Shown: piece by piece, positions 18,618 to 26,472 of the stretch
Numbering within the stretch: the stretch's first letter is position 1
Layout: every line of letters begins with the position of its first letter
NCBI RefSeq assembly: GCF_036186745.1
Contig: NZ_CP108086.1
Span: 1,612,001-1,676,000 of the forward strand
Length of the DNA: 64,000 bases
Direction: 5' to 3'
Origin: Microbispora hainanensis
Lineage (GTDB): Bacteria; Actinomycetota; Actinomycetes; Streptosporangiales; Streptosporangiaceae
Made by a program: the position numbers and the translations under genes
The notes under the pieces: model-generated
The model's database searches: none
Seen by the model: the letters and a program-made list of their open reading frames with translations, nothing else
Told to the model about the DNA's origin: nothing

Positions 18618-18797
18618 ATGGCCCGTAGGAAGAGTCTGGAAGAGCGCATCGCCGACCGCGTCGCCAAGCGGCCGCCCATGAAGGACAGCAAGCACTTCGA
18701 GCACGGCCCCGCCAAGTGGATATTCGCCAGCGTCCTGGTGCTCGCGGTGCTCATCCATTTCGTCATCGTCGGCGTCGTCATGCTCCTCGGACACTGA
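18618..18797 (+). CDS. Small single-pass membrane protein
   Basis: This 59-residue protein starts with a basic region (MARRKSLEERIADRVAKRPP). One membrane segment follows (WIFASVLVLAVLIHFVIVGV) and a very short tail ends in LLGH. ACAGGAAGTGTC precedes the ATG. It is not recognised. Its position, divergent from the OhrR-like gene and just after the paired operator, makes it the likely main target of that repressor. The stop lies in the first unit of a 14-bp repeat array. Confidence 0.7.
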   Translation: MARRKSLEERIADRVAKRPPMKDSKHFEHGPAKWIFASVLVLAVLIHFVIVGVVMLLGH

Positions 18798-18853
18798 TCC
18801 TCGGACACTGATCCTCGGACACTGATCCTCGGGTAGTGATCTTCGGGCGCTGA
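18784..18853. repeat. 14-bp tandem repeat, five copies
   Basis: The unit TCCTCGGACACTGA occurs three times exactly (18784-18825) and twice in diverged form (to 18853). The first unit forms the last codons and stop of the small membrane protein, and every unit ends in TGA. Confidence 0.85.
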
Positions 18854-18893
18854 TGACACTGGCGGAGACCGAGCCCCGGCCCGTACACACAGG

Positions 18894-18923
18894 AGGGCCC
18901 GCGGCGTGGTCGCAGCGGGCCCT
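18894..18923 (-). terminator. Hairpin downstream of the CE15 gene
   Basis: AGGGCCCGC (18894-18902) and GCGGGCCCT (18915-18923) form a 9-bp stem with a 12-base loop, 52 bp after the CE15 stop. There is no T-run, as is common in actinomycete terminators. Confidence 0.5.
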
Positions 18924-18974
18924 GATCGTCAGCGTCCGGCCGAGTGTCCTGCCGTACGTCGGATCACCCGTGGA

Positions 18975-20783
18975 TCACGGGCTGGTGCAGGTGGCCGTCG
19001 GGGTCGCCGCGGTCCCGCTGCCGAGGAAGCCGAAGGTCGTACTCCCGTTGGCCGCGACCGAGCCGTTCCACGACTCGTTGCGCACCGCCACGGTCGAGCC
19101 GGAGCCCGAGCGTACGCCTCCCCAGATCTGGGTGATGGTCTGCCCGCCGGGCCAGGTCCAGTTCACGGTCCAGCCGTTGATCGGGGAGTTCCCCGCGCGC
19201 ACCGTGACCTCGCCCTGCCAGCCGCCGGACCAGGAGTTGACCACCTGGATCGTCGCCGAGCACGCGCCGCTCACTCCGCCGGACGGCGAGGGGCTCGGGC
19301 TGGGAGACGGGCTCGGGCTGGTGTTCCCGCTGGGGGACGGGCTGGGGCTGGGCGAGCGGGTCGGGCTGGGACTCGGAGACGGGGACGGGGACGGACTCGG
19401 GGACGGGCTCGGGGACGGACTCGGGGACGGGTTGGAATCCGACAGGGTCGGGGTCGTCCAGTCCTTCCACTGCGAGAGGTTGCCGGACTTCCTGGAGGAG
19501 ATCCGGAACACGCCGGGGGCGTTGCCCGTCTTCAGCAGGAACTTCTGGATGTTCTGCTGCAGCGGGGTGCGCCACTCGGACCGGCTGGCGCAGTGCGTGC
19601 CGTCCTGGACGTCCGACCAGTAGCTGATGTTGTCACCCGCGCCGAGCGCCTTGTAGATCTCGGCTCCGGCCAGCGCGGCCACGCTGCCCGACTGGGCGCC
19701 CAGCCAGTCGACGTGCGGGTTCTCCATGATGAACAGACCACGCGGAGCGATCATGCCCACCATCTCGTGCGTGTCGACCGGGAGCCCGTTCGGGTTGCCG
19801 GTGAAGGAGCCGAACGCGTCACCCAGCCACGGCTGCTCGGAGTAGGCGCTGCTCAGCGGCTGCGCACCGCTCTCCTGGGCGATGCCGCGCAGGATGGGAA
19901 CACCGGCGCTGCCCGACTCGATCGGCATCGTCAGGGCGATGCGCTGGTCGAACACGCCGGCCACGAAGGCGCCCTTGCCGTAGCGCGAGCAGCCGGTGAC
20001 GCCGGTCGCGTCCGCCTTGAGGATGCTCCCGCCCGACTGCTCGATGACGTCGATGATGCGGCTGACGCCCCACGCCCAGGCGGCGAGCAGGCCGGTGCTG
20101 CTGGAGGAGCCGTAGATGCTGTAGAAGGCGCCCTGCTTGTTGTTGCGCGGAGTGCCTTCCCTGCCGACCGAGAACGGGTCGTAGCTGATCACCGCGGCAC
20201 CGCTCGCCTTGATGGTGGCGGTGTCCGCGCCGAAGCCGCCGTACACGATGACGGCCGGGAACGGCCCGTTGCCGCTCGGCGCGTCCACCGACGCGGAGAA
20301 GCTGGAGCTCCTGCCGTTGGCGGACACGTTCACGGTGATGCTGGTCCGCGAAACCGTGCCCGTGACGCCGGCCGGCTTGCCGGGCTTCTCACCGTAGATG
20401 TAGCGCTCGGCCTGCTTCTTGATCTCCTCGCGGCGGCATCGCCAGTCCGACTTGGACGTGATGCGCTGCCCGTTGATCTTCTTGAAGGGATCGGGAAGCC
20501 TGGAGTTGGACACCGGCTGTCCCAGGTCGGGCACCGGGCAGTCGGCACCCTCGTCCTCGACGCCGGCGGCGGCATTGGCCGCCTGCGCCGACCAGGGCGC
20601 GAGCGCGCCTGCACCGGCGTCGCCACCGGGGATCTCGACCACCGCGAGACCCAGCGAAAGCGCGGCGACGGCGGCCACGACGAGCCCGCGACGCACGCCC
20701 GTGCCGCCGGAAAACAGGCCGCGACCCACGCCGCCGGAAAACAGGCCGCGGCGCACGCCGCTCGAAAAGATGTCGCCGATCAT
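18975..20783 (-). CDS. Secreted glucuronoyl esterase (CE15) with CBM2
   Basis: This 602-residue enzyme would cleave ester links between glucuronoxylan and lignin. An N-terminal export region (VVAAVAALSLGLAVVEIPGG) is preceded by Arg/Gly repeats (VRRGLFSGGVGRGLFSGG). The CE15 esterase has the nucleophile motif GCSRYGKGAF near residue 264, PIESGSAG with its glutamate near 289, and DGTHCASR with its histidine near 397. A Pro-Ser repeat linker follows, then a CBM2 cellulose-binding module (CSATIQVVNSWSGGWQGEVT to GTAATPTATC). The ATG at 20783 overlaps the stop of a 30-codon upstream frame (ATGA). An earlier in-frame start at 20936 lacks a ribosome site. A GAAA-N-TTTC element lies about 310 bp upstream. 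Confidence 0.9.
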   Translation of the reverse strand: MIGDIFSSGVRRGLFSGGVGRGLFSGGTGVRRGLVVAAVAALSLGLAVVEIPGGDAGAGALAPWSAQAANAAAGVEDEGADCPVPDLGQPVSNSRLPDPFKKINGQRITSKSDWRCRREEIKKQAERYIYGEKPGKPAGVTGTVSRTSITVNVSANGRSSSFSASVDAPSGNGPFPAVIVYGGFGADTATIKASGAAVISYDPFSVGREGTPRNNKQGAFYSIYGSSSSTGLLAAWAWGVSRIIDVIEQSGGSILKADATGVTGCSRYGKGAFVAGVFDQRIALTMPIESGSAGVPILRGIAQESGAQPLSSAYSEQPWLGDAFGSFTGNPNGLPVDTHEMVGMIAPRGLFIMENPHVDWLGAQSGSVAALAGAEIYKALGAGDNISYWSDVQDGTHCASRSEWRTPLQQNIQKFLLKTGNAPGVFRISSRKSGNLSQWKDWTTPTLSDSNPSPSPSPSPSPSPSPSPSPSPSPTRSPSPSPSPSGNTSPSPSPSPSPSPSGGVSGACSATIQVVNSWSGGWQGEVTVRAGNSPINGWTVNWTWPGGQTITQIWGGVRSGSGSTVAVRNESWNGSVAANGSTTFGFLGSGTAATPTATCTSP

Positions 20784-20872
20784 CGGCAGCCCCCGCGGGA
20801 GGGCCGGCCGGCATCGATGGGGACTGCGGCAGCCTGTGCCACTGCTGCTGCCGAGACCTTGAGGCGTTTCAC
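20780..20872 (-). CDS. Possible 30-codon leader ORF upstream of CE15
   Basis: A GTG at 20872, with AAGGAAGG about eleven bases upstream, opens a frame (VKRLKVSAAAVAQAAAVPID...) of 30 codons. Its TGA overlaps the CE15 ATG. It could be a translationally coupled leader, or the true N-terminus separated by a frameshift. It resembles no known peptide. Confidence 0.35.
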   Translation of the reverse strand: MKRLKVSAAAVAQAAAVPIDAGRPSRGGCR

Positions 20873-21382
20873 GACAGTGCGTCCTTCCTTCTGAGGATCC
20901 CGGACCTGTCACCGGCCCGGCAAGGACCGCTGACACGAGCGTGAGCTGAATTTTTTCGAAGAAACACCGAAATGTTGCAGCGCTGCAAGGCCCAAATCGG
21001 ATGGGGCGACAGCCACTTCGTGGCGGATAAGAACGGTGCCGTTCGCGGCATGATTACCGTTACTCTCGGGAGGACTTTTCCGAAATAGACACGAAAGTTT
21101 CATCACTCCGGGCCCGGAAAGCAACTGCCGACGCCGGGAATCGCCGCATGCGGCGCCGAGGCGCGGGACGCCCTCGCTCTCCGCCCCGCTCCCCCTGTGC
21201 GTCGGCCGGCAGTCCGGCCCGCAGGTGGTGGGCCGCCGGACGACCGGACGACGTCCGGACGGCCTGACGACGCCGACACCCCGCCCTTCGACCGGCCGCC
21301 GTCTCGCCGGCAGCCCGCGCGGCCGGCCTCTCGTCCGATGGCATAGCCTGTGAGCAGGCAAAACGACGACCAGAGGAGAGCC
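20873..21382. promoter_or_regulatory. Divergent CE15/tatA gap with two candidate operator sites
   Basis: This 510-bp region is AT-richer than its surroundings near 20945-21110. It holds a perfect palindrome TTGCAGCGCTGCAA (20975-20988), again with a central CG as in LacI-type operators. It also holds CGAAAGTTTC (21092-21101), matching the GAAA-N-TTTC element described upstream of xylan-degradation genes in streptomycetes. Both are placed to control CE15. No gene was found in it beyond the short leader frame. Confidence 0.5.
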
Positions 21383-21670
21383 ATGGGTTCGCTGAGCCCT
21401 GTTCACTGGATGATCGTGTTGGTGGTGCTCGTGCTGCTCTTCGGTGCGAAGAAGCTGCCGGACACCGCCAAGGCCCTCGGGCAGTCGCTGCGGATCTTCA
21501 AGAACGAGACCAGCAGGCTCGGCGACGAGGCCGACACCGCCGTCACCCAGGCCCGTACGGCACCCGCCGTCCCGGACGCCGAAGCGCGGCTGCGCGCGCT
21601 CGAAGAGGAGAACGCCCGGCTCAGGGCCGCCGCGGAAGCCGCGCGGCCGGACGAGCCCGAGGCCCGCTGA
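21383..21670 (+). CDS. tatA: Sec-independent protein translocase subunit TatA
   Basis: This is a 95-residue TatA-type pore subunit of twin-arginine export. There is one N-terminal membrane segment (HWMIVLVVLVLLFGAKKLPD), with the FGAKKLPD hinge typical of TatA. An amphipathic helix (TAKALGQSLRIFKNE) and a charged tail with a short coiled-coil (LRALEEENARLRAAAE) follow. The ATG at 21383 follows AGAGGAGAG and is preferred over an earlier in-frame codon. No tatB or tatC is nearby, so this is probably an extra copy. Confidence 0.9.
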   Translation: MGSLSPVHWMIVLVVLVLLFGAKKLPDTAKALGQSLRIFKNETSRLGDEADTAVTQARTAPAVPDAEARLRALEEENARLRAAAEAARPDEPEAR

Positions 21671-21808
21671 GGCGTCGCCCGCACTCCACACCCGCCAGAC
21701 GGCCGACGGGCGACCGATGAACGGCCGTCGCGAGGCCTGCGCATGGGCGTGTACGGAAATCCGGCCGATCGGACGAACCTTTCCGCCGGATCCGGACTCC
21801 AACAGGAC

Positions 21809-22381
21809 ATGCAGCACGCCCTCTCGCTCCGCTTTGTCCTCCCCGCCGCCGCGGCGGCGGCCGCGTTGACCTGCGCCGCGGCGCTCCCGGCCGACGCCGC
21901 CGCCGTGCCCAAGTCCGCCGCGCCCAAGTCCGCCGCGCCCAAGTCCGCCGCGCCGAAGTTCGCCGCGCCCAAGCCGTACGGCACGTCGTTCCAGACCGAC
22001 CCGCACCATGACTTCACGAAGCACATCTCGCCCCGGCACGACGGCGTCCTGCGGGGCTGGGTCACGTATTACCGGTCCGGGGTGGCGGAGTACGAGCCGA
22101 TCAGGTGGGTGAAGGACAAGACCGGCCACACGGAGGGGCGGTTCGAGGGCCCGCCCGAGGGTGATGTGACGGCCTACGCCTCTCGTGTGGCCAAGAACGT
22201 GGTGTTCTACAGCGCCACCGGGTGCAAGGGCACCACGGTGACGGTGAAGCACGGCGGCCTGGGGTCGAAGAGGTGCTCCCGGAGCGAGCTGATCTCCCGG
22301 ATGAAGCACGCGCATCGTCCGGCGCTCATCACCGTCTATCGCGGCGTGATCGTCAAGGTGCAGGAGATCTACACCCCCTGA
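21809..22381 (+). CDS. Secreted protein of unknown function with SAAPK repeats
   Basis: This 190-residue protein has a signal peptide (FVLPAAAAAAALTCAAALPA). Next come four tandem pentapeptides (KSAAPKSAAPKSAAPKFAAP). The globular part has SFQTDPHHDFTKHISPRHDG, RGWVTYYRSGVAEYEPIRW and two cysteines (TGCKG, SKRCSR) that may pair. It is not recognised. It lies 138 bp after tatA in the same direction but carries no twin-arginine motif. A strong terminator follows at 22421. Confidence 0.7.
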   Translation: MQHALSLRFVLPAAAAAAALTCAAALPADAAAVPKSAAPKSAAPKSAAPKFAAPKPYGTSFQTDPHHDFTKHISPRHDGVLRGWVTYYRSGVAEYEPIRWVKDKTGHTEGRFEGPPEGDVTAYASRVAKNVVFYSATGCKGTTVTVKHGGLGSKRCSRSELISRMKHAHRPALITVYRGVIVKVQEIYTP

Positions 22382-22420
22382 CCGCTGGAACGGCCGGGTC
22401 AGCCGGCACGGATCCGCGTT

Positions 22421-22459
22421 GGGCCGGACTTCCTCTTCCCCGGGAGTCCGGCCCTTTTT
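22421..22459 (+). terminator. Intrinsic terminator
   Basis: GGGCCGGACT (22421-22430) and AGTCCGGCCC (22445-22454) form a perfect 10-bp stem with a 14-base loop, followed at once by TTTTT. It ends the transcript of the secreted SAAPK-repeat protein and insulates the TetR gene. Confidence 0.95.
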
Positions 22460-22542
22460 CACGTACGGGACATTTTTCGCGTACGGGACATCCGGTGATG
22501 AGCCGGGAGGCGCTGATGAGAGGTACTCACCATAATGAGGGG

Positions 22543-23223
22543 ATGTCAACGCCGCGGCAGCGCTACCGGGAGCAGGTCCGTTCGGAGATCAAGCAGATCG
22601 CTCTCGTGCAGATCGGCGAGGGCGGGACGGCGGCGCTGAGCCTGAACGCGGTGGCGAAAAAGCTCGGCGTGACGGGACCGGCGCTGTACAAGTACTTCCG
22701 CAGCCGCGACGAGCTGCTCACCGAGCTGATCCTGATGGGCTTCGACGACGTCGCCGCGGCCGTACGGGCCGCTGTCGGGCAGGGCGCGCCCCGGGAGCGG
22801 CTGCACGCGCTGGCCCGGGCCTTCCGCGAATGGGCCGTGGCCAATCCACGCCTGTTCCAGTTGCTGGCGGGGACGCCCTCGCCCGGCCACGAGGCACCCC
22901 CGGAAAGCGTGCTGCGGGCCCGGAACGTGCTCGGGCCCTTCCTGCCGGTGTTCGCCGAGGGGCGCTGCCGGCCGGGGGCGGAACCGCTGCGGGAGCAGAT
23001 GGGGAAATGGATGCAGGGGACCCCGGCGGTCGCCGAGTGGGTGCGCGCGTTCGCCCCCGAGGGGGACGCGGCGACCGCACTCACCGGCACCGTGATGGCC
23101 TGGGCCCAGCTCCAGGGCGTGGTGAGCCTGGAGGTCCAGGGGCAGTTCGCCGGCGTGGGGCACGGCGGCGTCGCCCTCCTCGACGCGGTCATGGACGCCC
23201 TCGCCGACGGCATGGGCCTTTAA
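22543..23223 (+). CDS. TetR-family transcriptional regulator
   Basis: This is a 226-residue repressor. The N-terminal helix-turn-helix is LSLNAVAKKLGVTGPALYKYFRS (in two parts: LSLNAVAKKLGV and TGPALYKYF, residues about 30-52). DELLTELILMGFDDV and an all-helical ligand domain with the WHG-type region (FREWAVANPRLFQLLAG) follow. ATG at 22543 follows GAGGGG. A small inverted repeat (CTCA-N6-TGAG) overlaps the start region and may be an autoregulatory site. It is 16 bp upstream of the aldo/keto reductase in the same direction, so it probably controls that gene. Confidence 0.88.
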   Translation: MSTPRQRYREQVRSEIKQIALVQIGEGGTAALSLNAVAKKLGVTGPALYKYFRSRDELLTELILMGFDDVAAAVRAAVGQGAPRERLHALARAFREWAVANPRLFQLLAGTPSPGHEAPPESVLRARNVLGPFLPVFAEGRCRPGAEPLREQMGKWMQGTPAVAEWVRAFAPEGDAATALTGTVMAWAQLQGVVSLEVQGQFAGVGHGGVALLDAVMDALADGMGL

Positions 23224-23239
23224 CGGGCATCCTTGAACG

Positions 23240-24136
23240 ATGAACACAACCACGATCAGCGCGTCGGACGCGGGGACCTGGCGGCTCGGCGACCTCACGG
23301 TCAACCGGATGGGGTTCGGGGCGATGCGCCTGACGGGCAGCGCCGCCTTCGACCTCGGCACGCCGAGCGACCGCGAACGGTCGATCGCGGTGCTGCGGCG
23401 CGCCGTCGAGCTCGGTGTGAACCACATCGACACGGCGGCGTTCTACTTCTCGCGGCTGCGCTCGGCCAACGAGCTGATCAACCGGGCGCTCGCGCCGTAC
23501 CCGGACGACCTGGTCATCGCCACGAAGGTGGGCCCGGGGCGGGACCCGTCCGGCGAGTGGCTGCCGCTCGCCCGGCCCGACCAGCTGCGCGGCCAGGTCG
23601 AGGAGAACCTGCGCCAGCTCGGCCGTGACCACCTCGACCTGGTCTATTTGCGCCAGGCGGGGCTCGACTCGATCGCCGAACACTTCGGGGCACTCGCGGA
23701 GCTGCGCGAGGCCGGTCTCATCCGGCACCTGGGGATCTCCAACGTCCGGCCCGAGCACCTCGCGCAGGCCCAGGCAATCGCACCGGTGGTGAGCGTGCAG
23801 AACCGGTACGGCATCGGCTTCACCCGCAGCCGAGGGCAACTGCGCACCTGCGGCGAGCAGGGCGTCGCCTTCGTGCCGTTCTTCGCGATCGCGGGCGACG
23901 GCCGGGAGAAGGGGACGAGCGGCACGGACCTGGAGGAGGTGCTGGCCGTCGCCCGCGCGCACGGCGCGACCCCCGCGCAGGTGCGGCTGGCCTGGACGCT
24001 CCAGCAGGGGCCGCACGTGCTGGCCATCCCGGGCACCGGCAACCCCGATCACCTGGCCGAGAACGTCGCCGCCGCCGCGCTGCGTCTCATGGACGAGGAG
24101 ATGGCCCGCCTGGACGCGCTCGCCGACGCCACCTGA
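23240..24136 (+). CDS. Aldo/keto reductase
   Basis: This 298-residue NADPH-dependent oxidoreductase has a TIM-barrel fold. The catalytic Asp and Tyr are in HIDTAAFYF and the Lys in ATKVGPG. The usual histidine position (DLVYLRQ) appears to be arginine, as in some AKR subfamilies. The cofactor loop includes LAIPGTGNPDHLAENVAA. The substrate is unknown. It is probably co-transcribed with the TetR regulator 16 bp upstream, a common pair in actinomycetes for stress or xenobiotic response. Confidence 0.9.
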   Translation: MNTTTISASDAGTWRLGDLTVNRMGFGAMRLTGSAAFDLGTPSDRERSIAVLRRAVELGVNHIDTAAFYFSRLRSANELINRALAPYPDDLVIATKVGPGRDPSGEWLPLARPDQLRGQVEENLRQLGRDHLDLVYLRQAGLDSIAEHFGALAELREAGLIRHLGISNVRPEHLAQAQAIAPVVSVQNRYGIGFTRSRGQLRTCGEQGVAFVPFFAIAGDGREKGTSGTDLEEVLAVARAHGATPAQVRLAWTLQQGPHVLAIPGTGNPDHLAENVAAAALRLMDEEMARLDALADAT

Positions 24137-24163
24137 CCGAAGGACTCGCGTTTCCGCTCCTCC

Positions 24164-24283
24164 GCCGCCTCGCGTACGGCGCGGCGCCTCAGGCCGCTTC
24201 GCGTACGGTGCTCACGCCACCTCGCGTACAGTGCCTCACCCCGCCTCGCGTACGGTGCCTCACCCCGCTTCGCGTACAAGGTG
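24164..24283. repeat. Degenerate tandem repeat around CTCGCGTACGGTG
   Basis: Five degenerate copies of about 24 bp, each containing C(C/T)TCGCGTAC, run from 24164 to 24283. The best pair is CGCCTCGCGTACGGTGCCTC and its neighbour. The region between the aldo/keto reductase stop (24136) and the next remnant (24373) otherwise shows no gene. Confidence 0.7.
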
Positions 24284-24372
24284 GACAGGGGTGAGAAGAT
24301 GCCCGACCAAGCTTCCCCTAGATCATCGGCAATGTGCGCGGTTCCGTCCGGTGACATCGGAAGGGAGACGCA

Positions 24373-24715
24373 GTGGCTTCGGCAGGTCGCGGCGGCGTAC
24401 AGGCAGGTCGCCCGGGAGAGAGTCGTCAGGGAGAGACTCGACAGGGAGAGAACCGTCTCGCCCGCGGACTGACCGAGGTGTTCGCGCCCGCGCACATCGT
24501 CATAGGACTACCGCTGGTGATGGGTGCGATCAGCGATGGCTGGACCGGTGTCGCCTGGGGCGCGCTGACCGCGGCAGTGTGCCGGAGGGATTCCTCTCGG
24601 GGTGCTTCTCCTGGGCGTTCGATCGGGCCGGTTCGGCGACAAGCACGTCAGGGACCGCGCCCAACGCCCGAAGCTGCTCGCGCTGATCGTCGCCCTGGTC
24701 GCCGCCTTCCTCTGA
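24373..24715 (+). pseudogene. Truncated, frameshifted integral membrane protein
   Basis: The first frame reads MASAGRGGVQAG... then LTEVFAPAHIVIGLPLVMGA, a membrane segment, and GWTGVAWGALTAAV. One base later the matching sequence continues in another frame (CAGGIPLGVLLLGVRSGRFG, then DKHVRDRAQRPKLLALIVALV), ending at TGA 24713-24715. This looks like the N-terminal part of a PAP2-like or related actinomycete membrane protein of about 200 residues. It is both frameshifted near 24577 and cut short where a 26-bp repeat array begins. The family is recognised only loosely. Confidence 0.6.
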
Positions 24716-24790
24716 GCGCGAGTCACGCACCACCCGGCTGAGTGCGAGTCACGCACCACCCGGCTGAGCGCGAGTCACGCACCACCCGGC
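24714..24790. repeat. 26-bp tandem repeat, three copies
   Basis: Units at 24714-24739, 24740-24765 and 24766-24790 read GAG(C/T)GCGAGTCACGCACCAC plus CCGGCT. The array starts on the stop codon of the membrane-protein remnant, and the third copy contains the stop codon of the convergent acyltransferase. Confidence 0.9.
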
Positions 24791-25944
24791 GAGTGCGCGT
24801 GCTCGCCCCTCACGGCTTCGGGCCCGGCGGCGCGGATCTTCCTGTTCAGGCGGCGGCCGAGGCCCTGGCCCGGGGCCTCCACGAACCGGTACGCCACCTG
24901 GCCGAGCACCAGCAGGACGAGGAAGAACACCGGGAGGTTCGGGACGACGCGCAGCAGGAGCGGGTGCAGCAGATAGAGAGAAAAGCTGATCACGCCGAGG
25001 TGGGCGAGCCACCGGGGGAACGGCCGGTGCCGCAACCGGAACGCGAGCACGAAGACGGCCGCCGCCAGCAGCACCGCCGCGGCCCAGGCGGGCTCACGCG
25101 CCACCAGGACGCCGCTCACGATGACCATCAGCAGGGCGGCGACGGCCCAGAGCGGCCGGAGCGCGCCCTGCTCGGCGCGCCACACGGCGGTCCCGGCGAA
25201 CATCGTCGCCGCGATGACCAGGCCCTGCCCTGCCCCGATCCGGCTGCCGAGGATCACCAGCGCCAGGCCGAGCAGGCCGCCGATCACCGCGGCCGCCGTC
25301 CTGAGGCGGCCGTTCGCGGTCACGGTCACGACGATGACCAGGATCACCGCGACGCCCATGAGCGCGGCGACCAGGTCCGCGCCGCCGTTGATCGTGGCGC
25401 GGGGCATGAGCAGGCCGAGCGGCACGGCCGCCACCGCCAGGACCATGGCGATCGGCGCCGACCTGTGCGCCTGCCGTACGGCGAACAGCCCGGCCGTCAT
25501 CAGGTAGAACGCCATCTCGTAGGAGAGCGTCCACATCACGTTGATCACCGAGGGGACGCCGAGAAGCTCCTGCAGCATCGTGAGGTTCGCCAGCGCGACG
25601 AGCGGCGGCGGCCGGCTGTCGAAACCGGGCGAGGACTCGAACAGCCCGGCGTACGCGAGGAGCAGCGCGAGGGCGAGGGCGGCGAGCAGCAGCGGGACGA
25701 GCCGGAACGCCCGCCCGGTCCAGAAGGCCCGCAGGTCGCCCCGCCGTTCCAGCGAGGCAGGGATGATGTAGCCGCTGACCAGGAAGAACACGAAGACGCC
25801 CCAGGTGCCGACGTCGACCCGGCGGTCCACCTCCGCCCACACGGCCGGGATGAAGGTCCAGGCCGAGTGGTGCAGCGCCACGGCCGGAGCGGCGATCCCG
25901 CGTAAGGCGTCCAGCCACGCCAGCCGAGAGGGGTTTGCTGCCAT
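24775..25944 (-). CDS. Acyltransferase 3 family membrane protein
   Basis: This is a 389-residue integral membrane acyltransferase of the OafA/Acyl_transf_3 type, which O-acylates sugars, lipids or natural products. The N-terminus has LAWLDALRGIAAPAVALHHS with the catalytic histidine, then GVFVFFLVSGYIIPASLERR and VMWTLSYEMAFYLM. About ten hydrophobic segments follow, ending with SFSLYLLHPLLLRVV. The last residues (HSPGGA) and the stop come from a 26-bp repeat array. It stands alone and is convergent with the membrane remnant; the acceptor is unknown. Confidence 0.88.
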   Translation of the reverse strand: MAANPSRLAWLDALRGIAAPAVALHHSAWTFIPAVWAEVDRRVDVGTWGVFVFFLVSGYIIPASLERRGDLRAFWTGRAFRLVPLLLAALALALLLAYAGLFESSPGFDSRPPPLVALANLTMLQELLGVPSVINVMWTLSYEMAFYLMTAGLFAVRQAHRSAPIAMVLAVAAVPLGLLMPRATINGGADLVAALMGVAVILVIVVTVTANGRLRTAAAVIGGLLGLALVILGSRIGAGQGLVIAATMFAGTAVWRAEQGALRPLWAVAALLMVIVSGVLVAREPAWAAAVLLAAAVFVLAFRLRHRPFPRWLAHLGVISFSLYLLHPLLLRVVPNLPVFFLVLLVLGQVAYRFVEAPGQGLGRRLNRKIRAAGPEAVRGEHAHSPGGA

Positions 25945-26261
25945 TCAGGTGACTTTAGGCGAAATACGCCGTCGGCAGCACACCACCTGGCGCACGAACT
26001 CCGTCAGGCGCACGTCACCGGGGTTGGGCCCCGCATGGTGCTCACCGGTCCCGGCCTGACCGACCCCGCCACCGCCGACGACCGCGCCGGCCCCAATTAC
26101 ACAACGAACGAGCCGAGCGATCTGGACTGAGGAACGCGCGAGAGCGAAGCGACCAGGCGCGACCAGGGAAGCGTTCATCGCGCGCCTTCGGCACGACCCC
26201 GGCGGGAGTGAGCGCCCCGACGGTGAAGTGGGGAACACGACCAGGCGGCGGTGGACTCCTA
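25945..26261. other. Intergenic region with a possible short coding remnant
   Basis: In this 317-bp stretch a plus-strand frame ending at TGA 26128-26130 (MVLTGPGLTDPATADDRAGP...NEPSDLD from ATG 26035) keeps coding-like third-position GC and continues upstream without ATG. It may be the tail of a lost gene. No ribosome site or family match was seen. Confidence 0.3.
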
Positions 26262-26472
26262 CTACGCGGTCGGCCGATCGCGGAAGGACAGACCGTGCTC
26301 CTCCAGGGCCCGGCGGAGCACGGACATCGCCTTCGGTCCCATGCCGTGCAGCGCGAGGAGCTCGGCCTCGGTCGCCCGCGCGAGCTTCTCCAGAGCCGGC
26401 CGGGTGATCGGTGTAGCCGGCGTTCGCGAGCGCTCGCGTGGCCGGCGCGCTGATCTTGGGCAGGTCCGTCAT
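26262..26472 (-). pseudogene. Helix-hairpin-helix DNA-binding protein with frameshift
   Basis: The reading begins at ATG 26472 (MTDLPKISAPATRALANAGY) and must shift by one base near 26412. It then continues as ALEKLARATEAELLALHGMG, PKAMSVLRRALEEHGLSFRD and RPTA, with a TAG at 26262. Together they make an intact helix-hairpin-helix protein of about 70 residues, related to the RNA polymerase alpha C-terminal fold. The ATG overlaps the DUF72 stop (ATGA), so it was the last gene of that operon. An extra G is the simplest explanation, but an assembly error is possible. Confidence 0.7.

Noticed and set aside
18906..20894. A 662-codon plus-strand frame opposite CE15
   Set aside because: No family motif and poor amino-acid makeup; the minus strand encodes CE15-CBM2.
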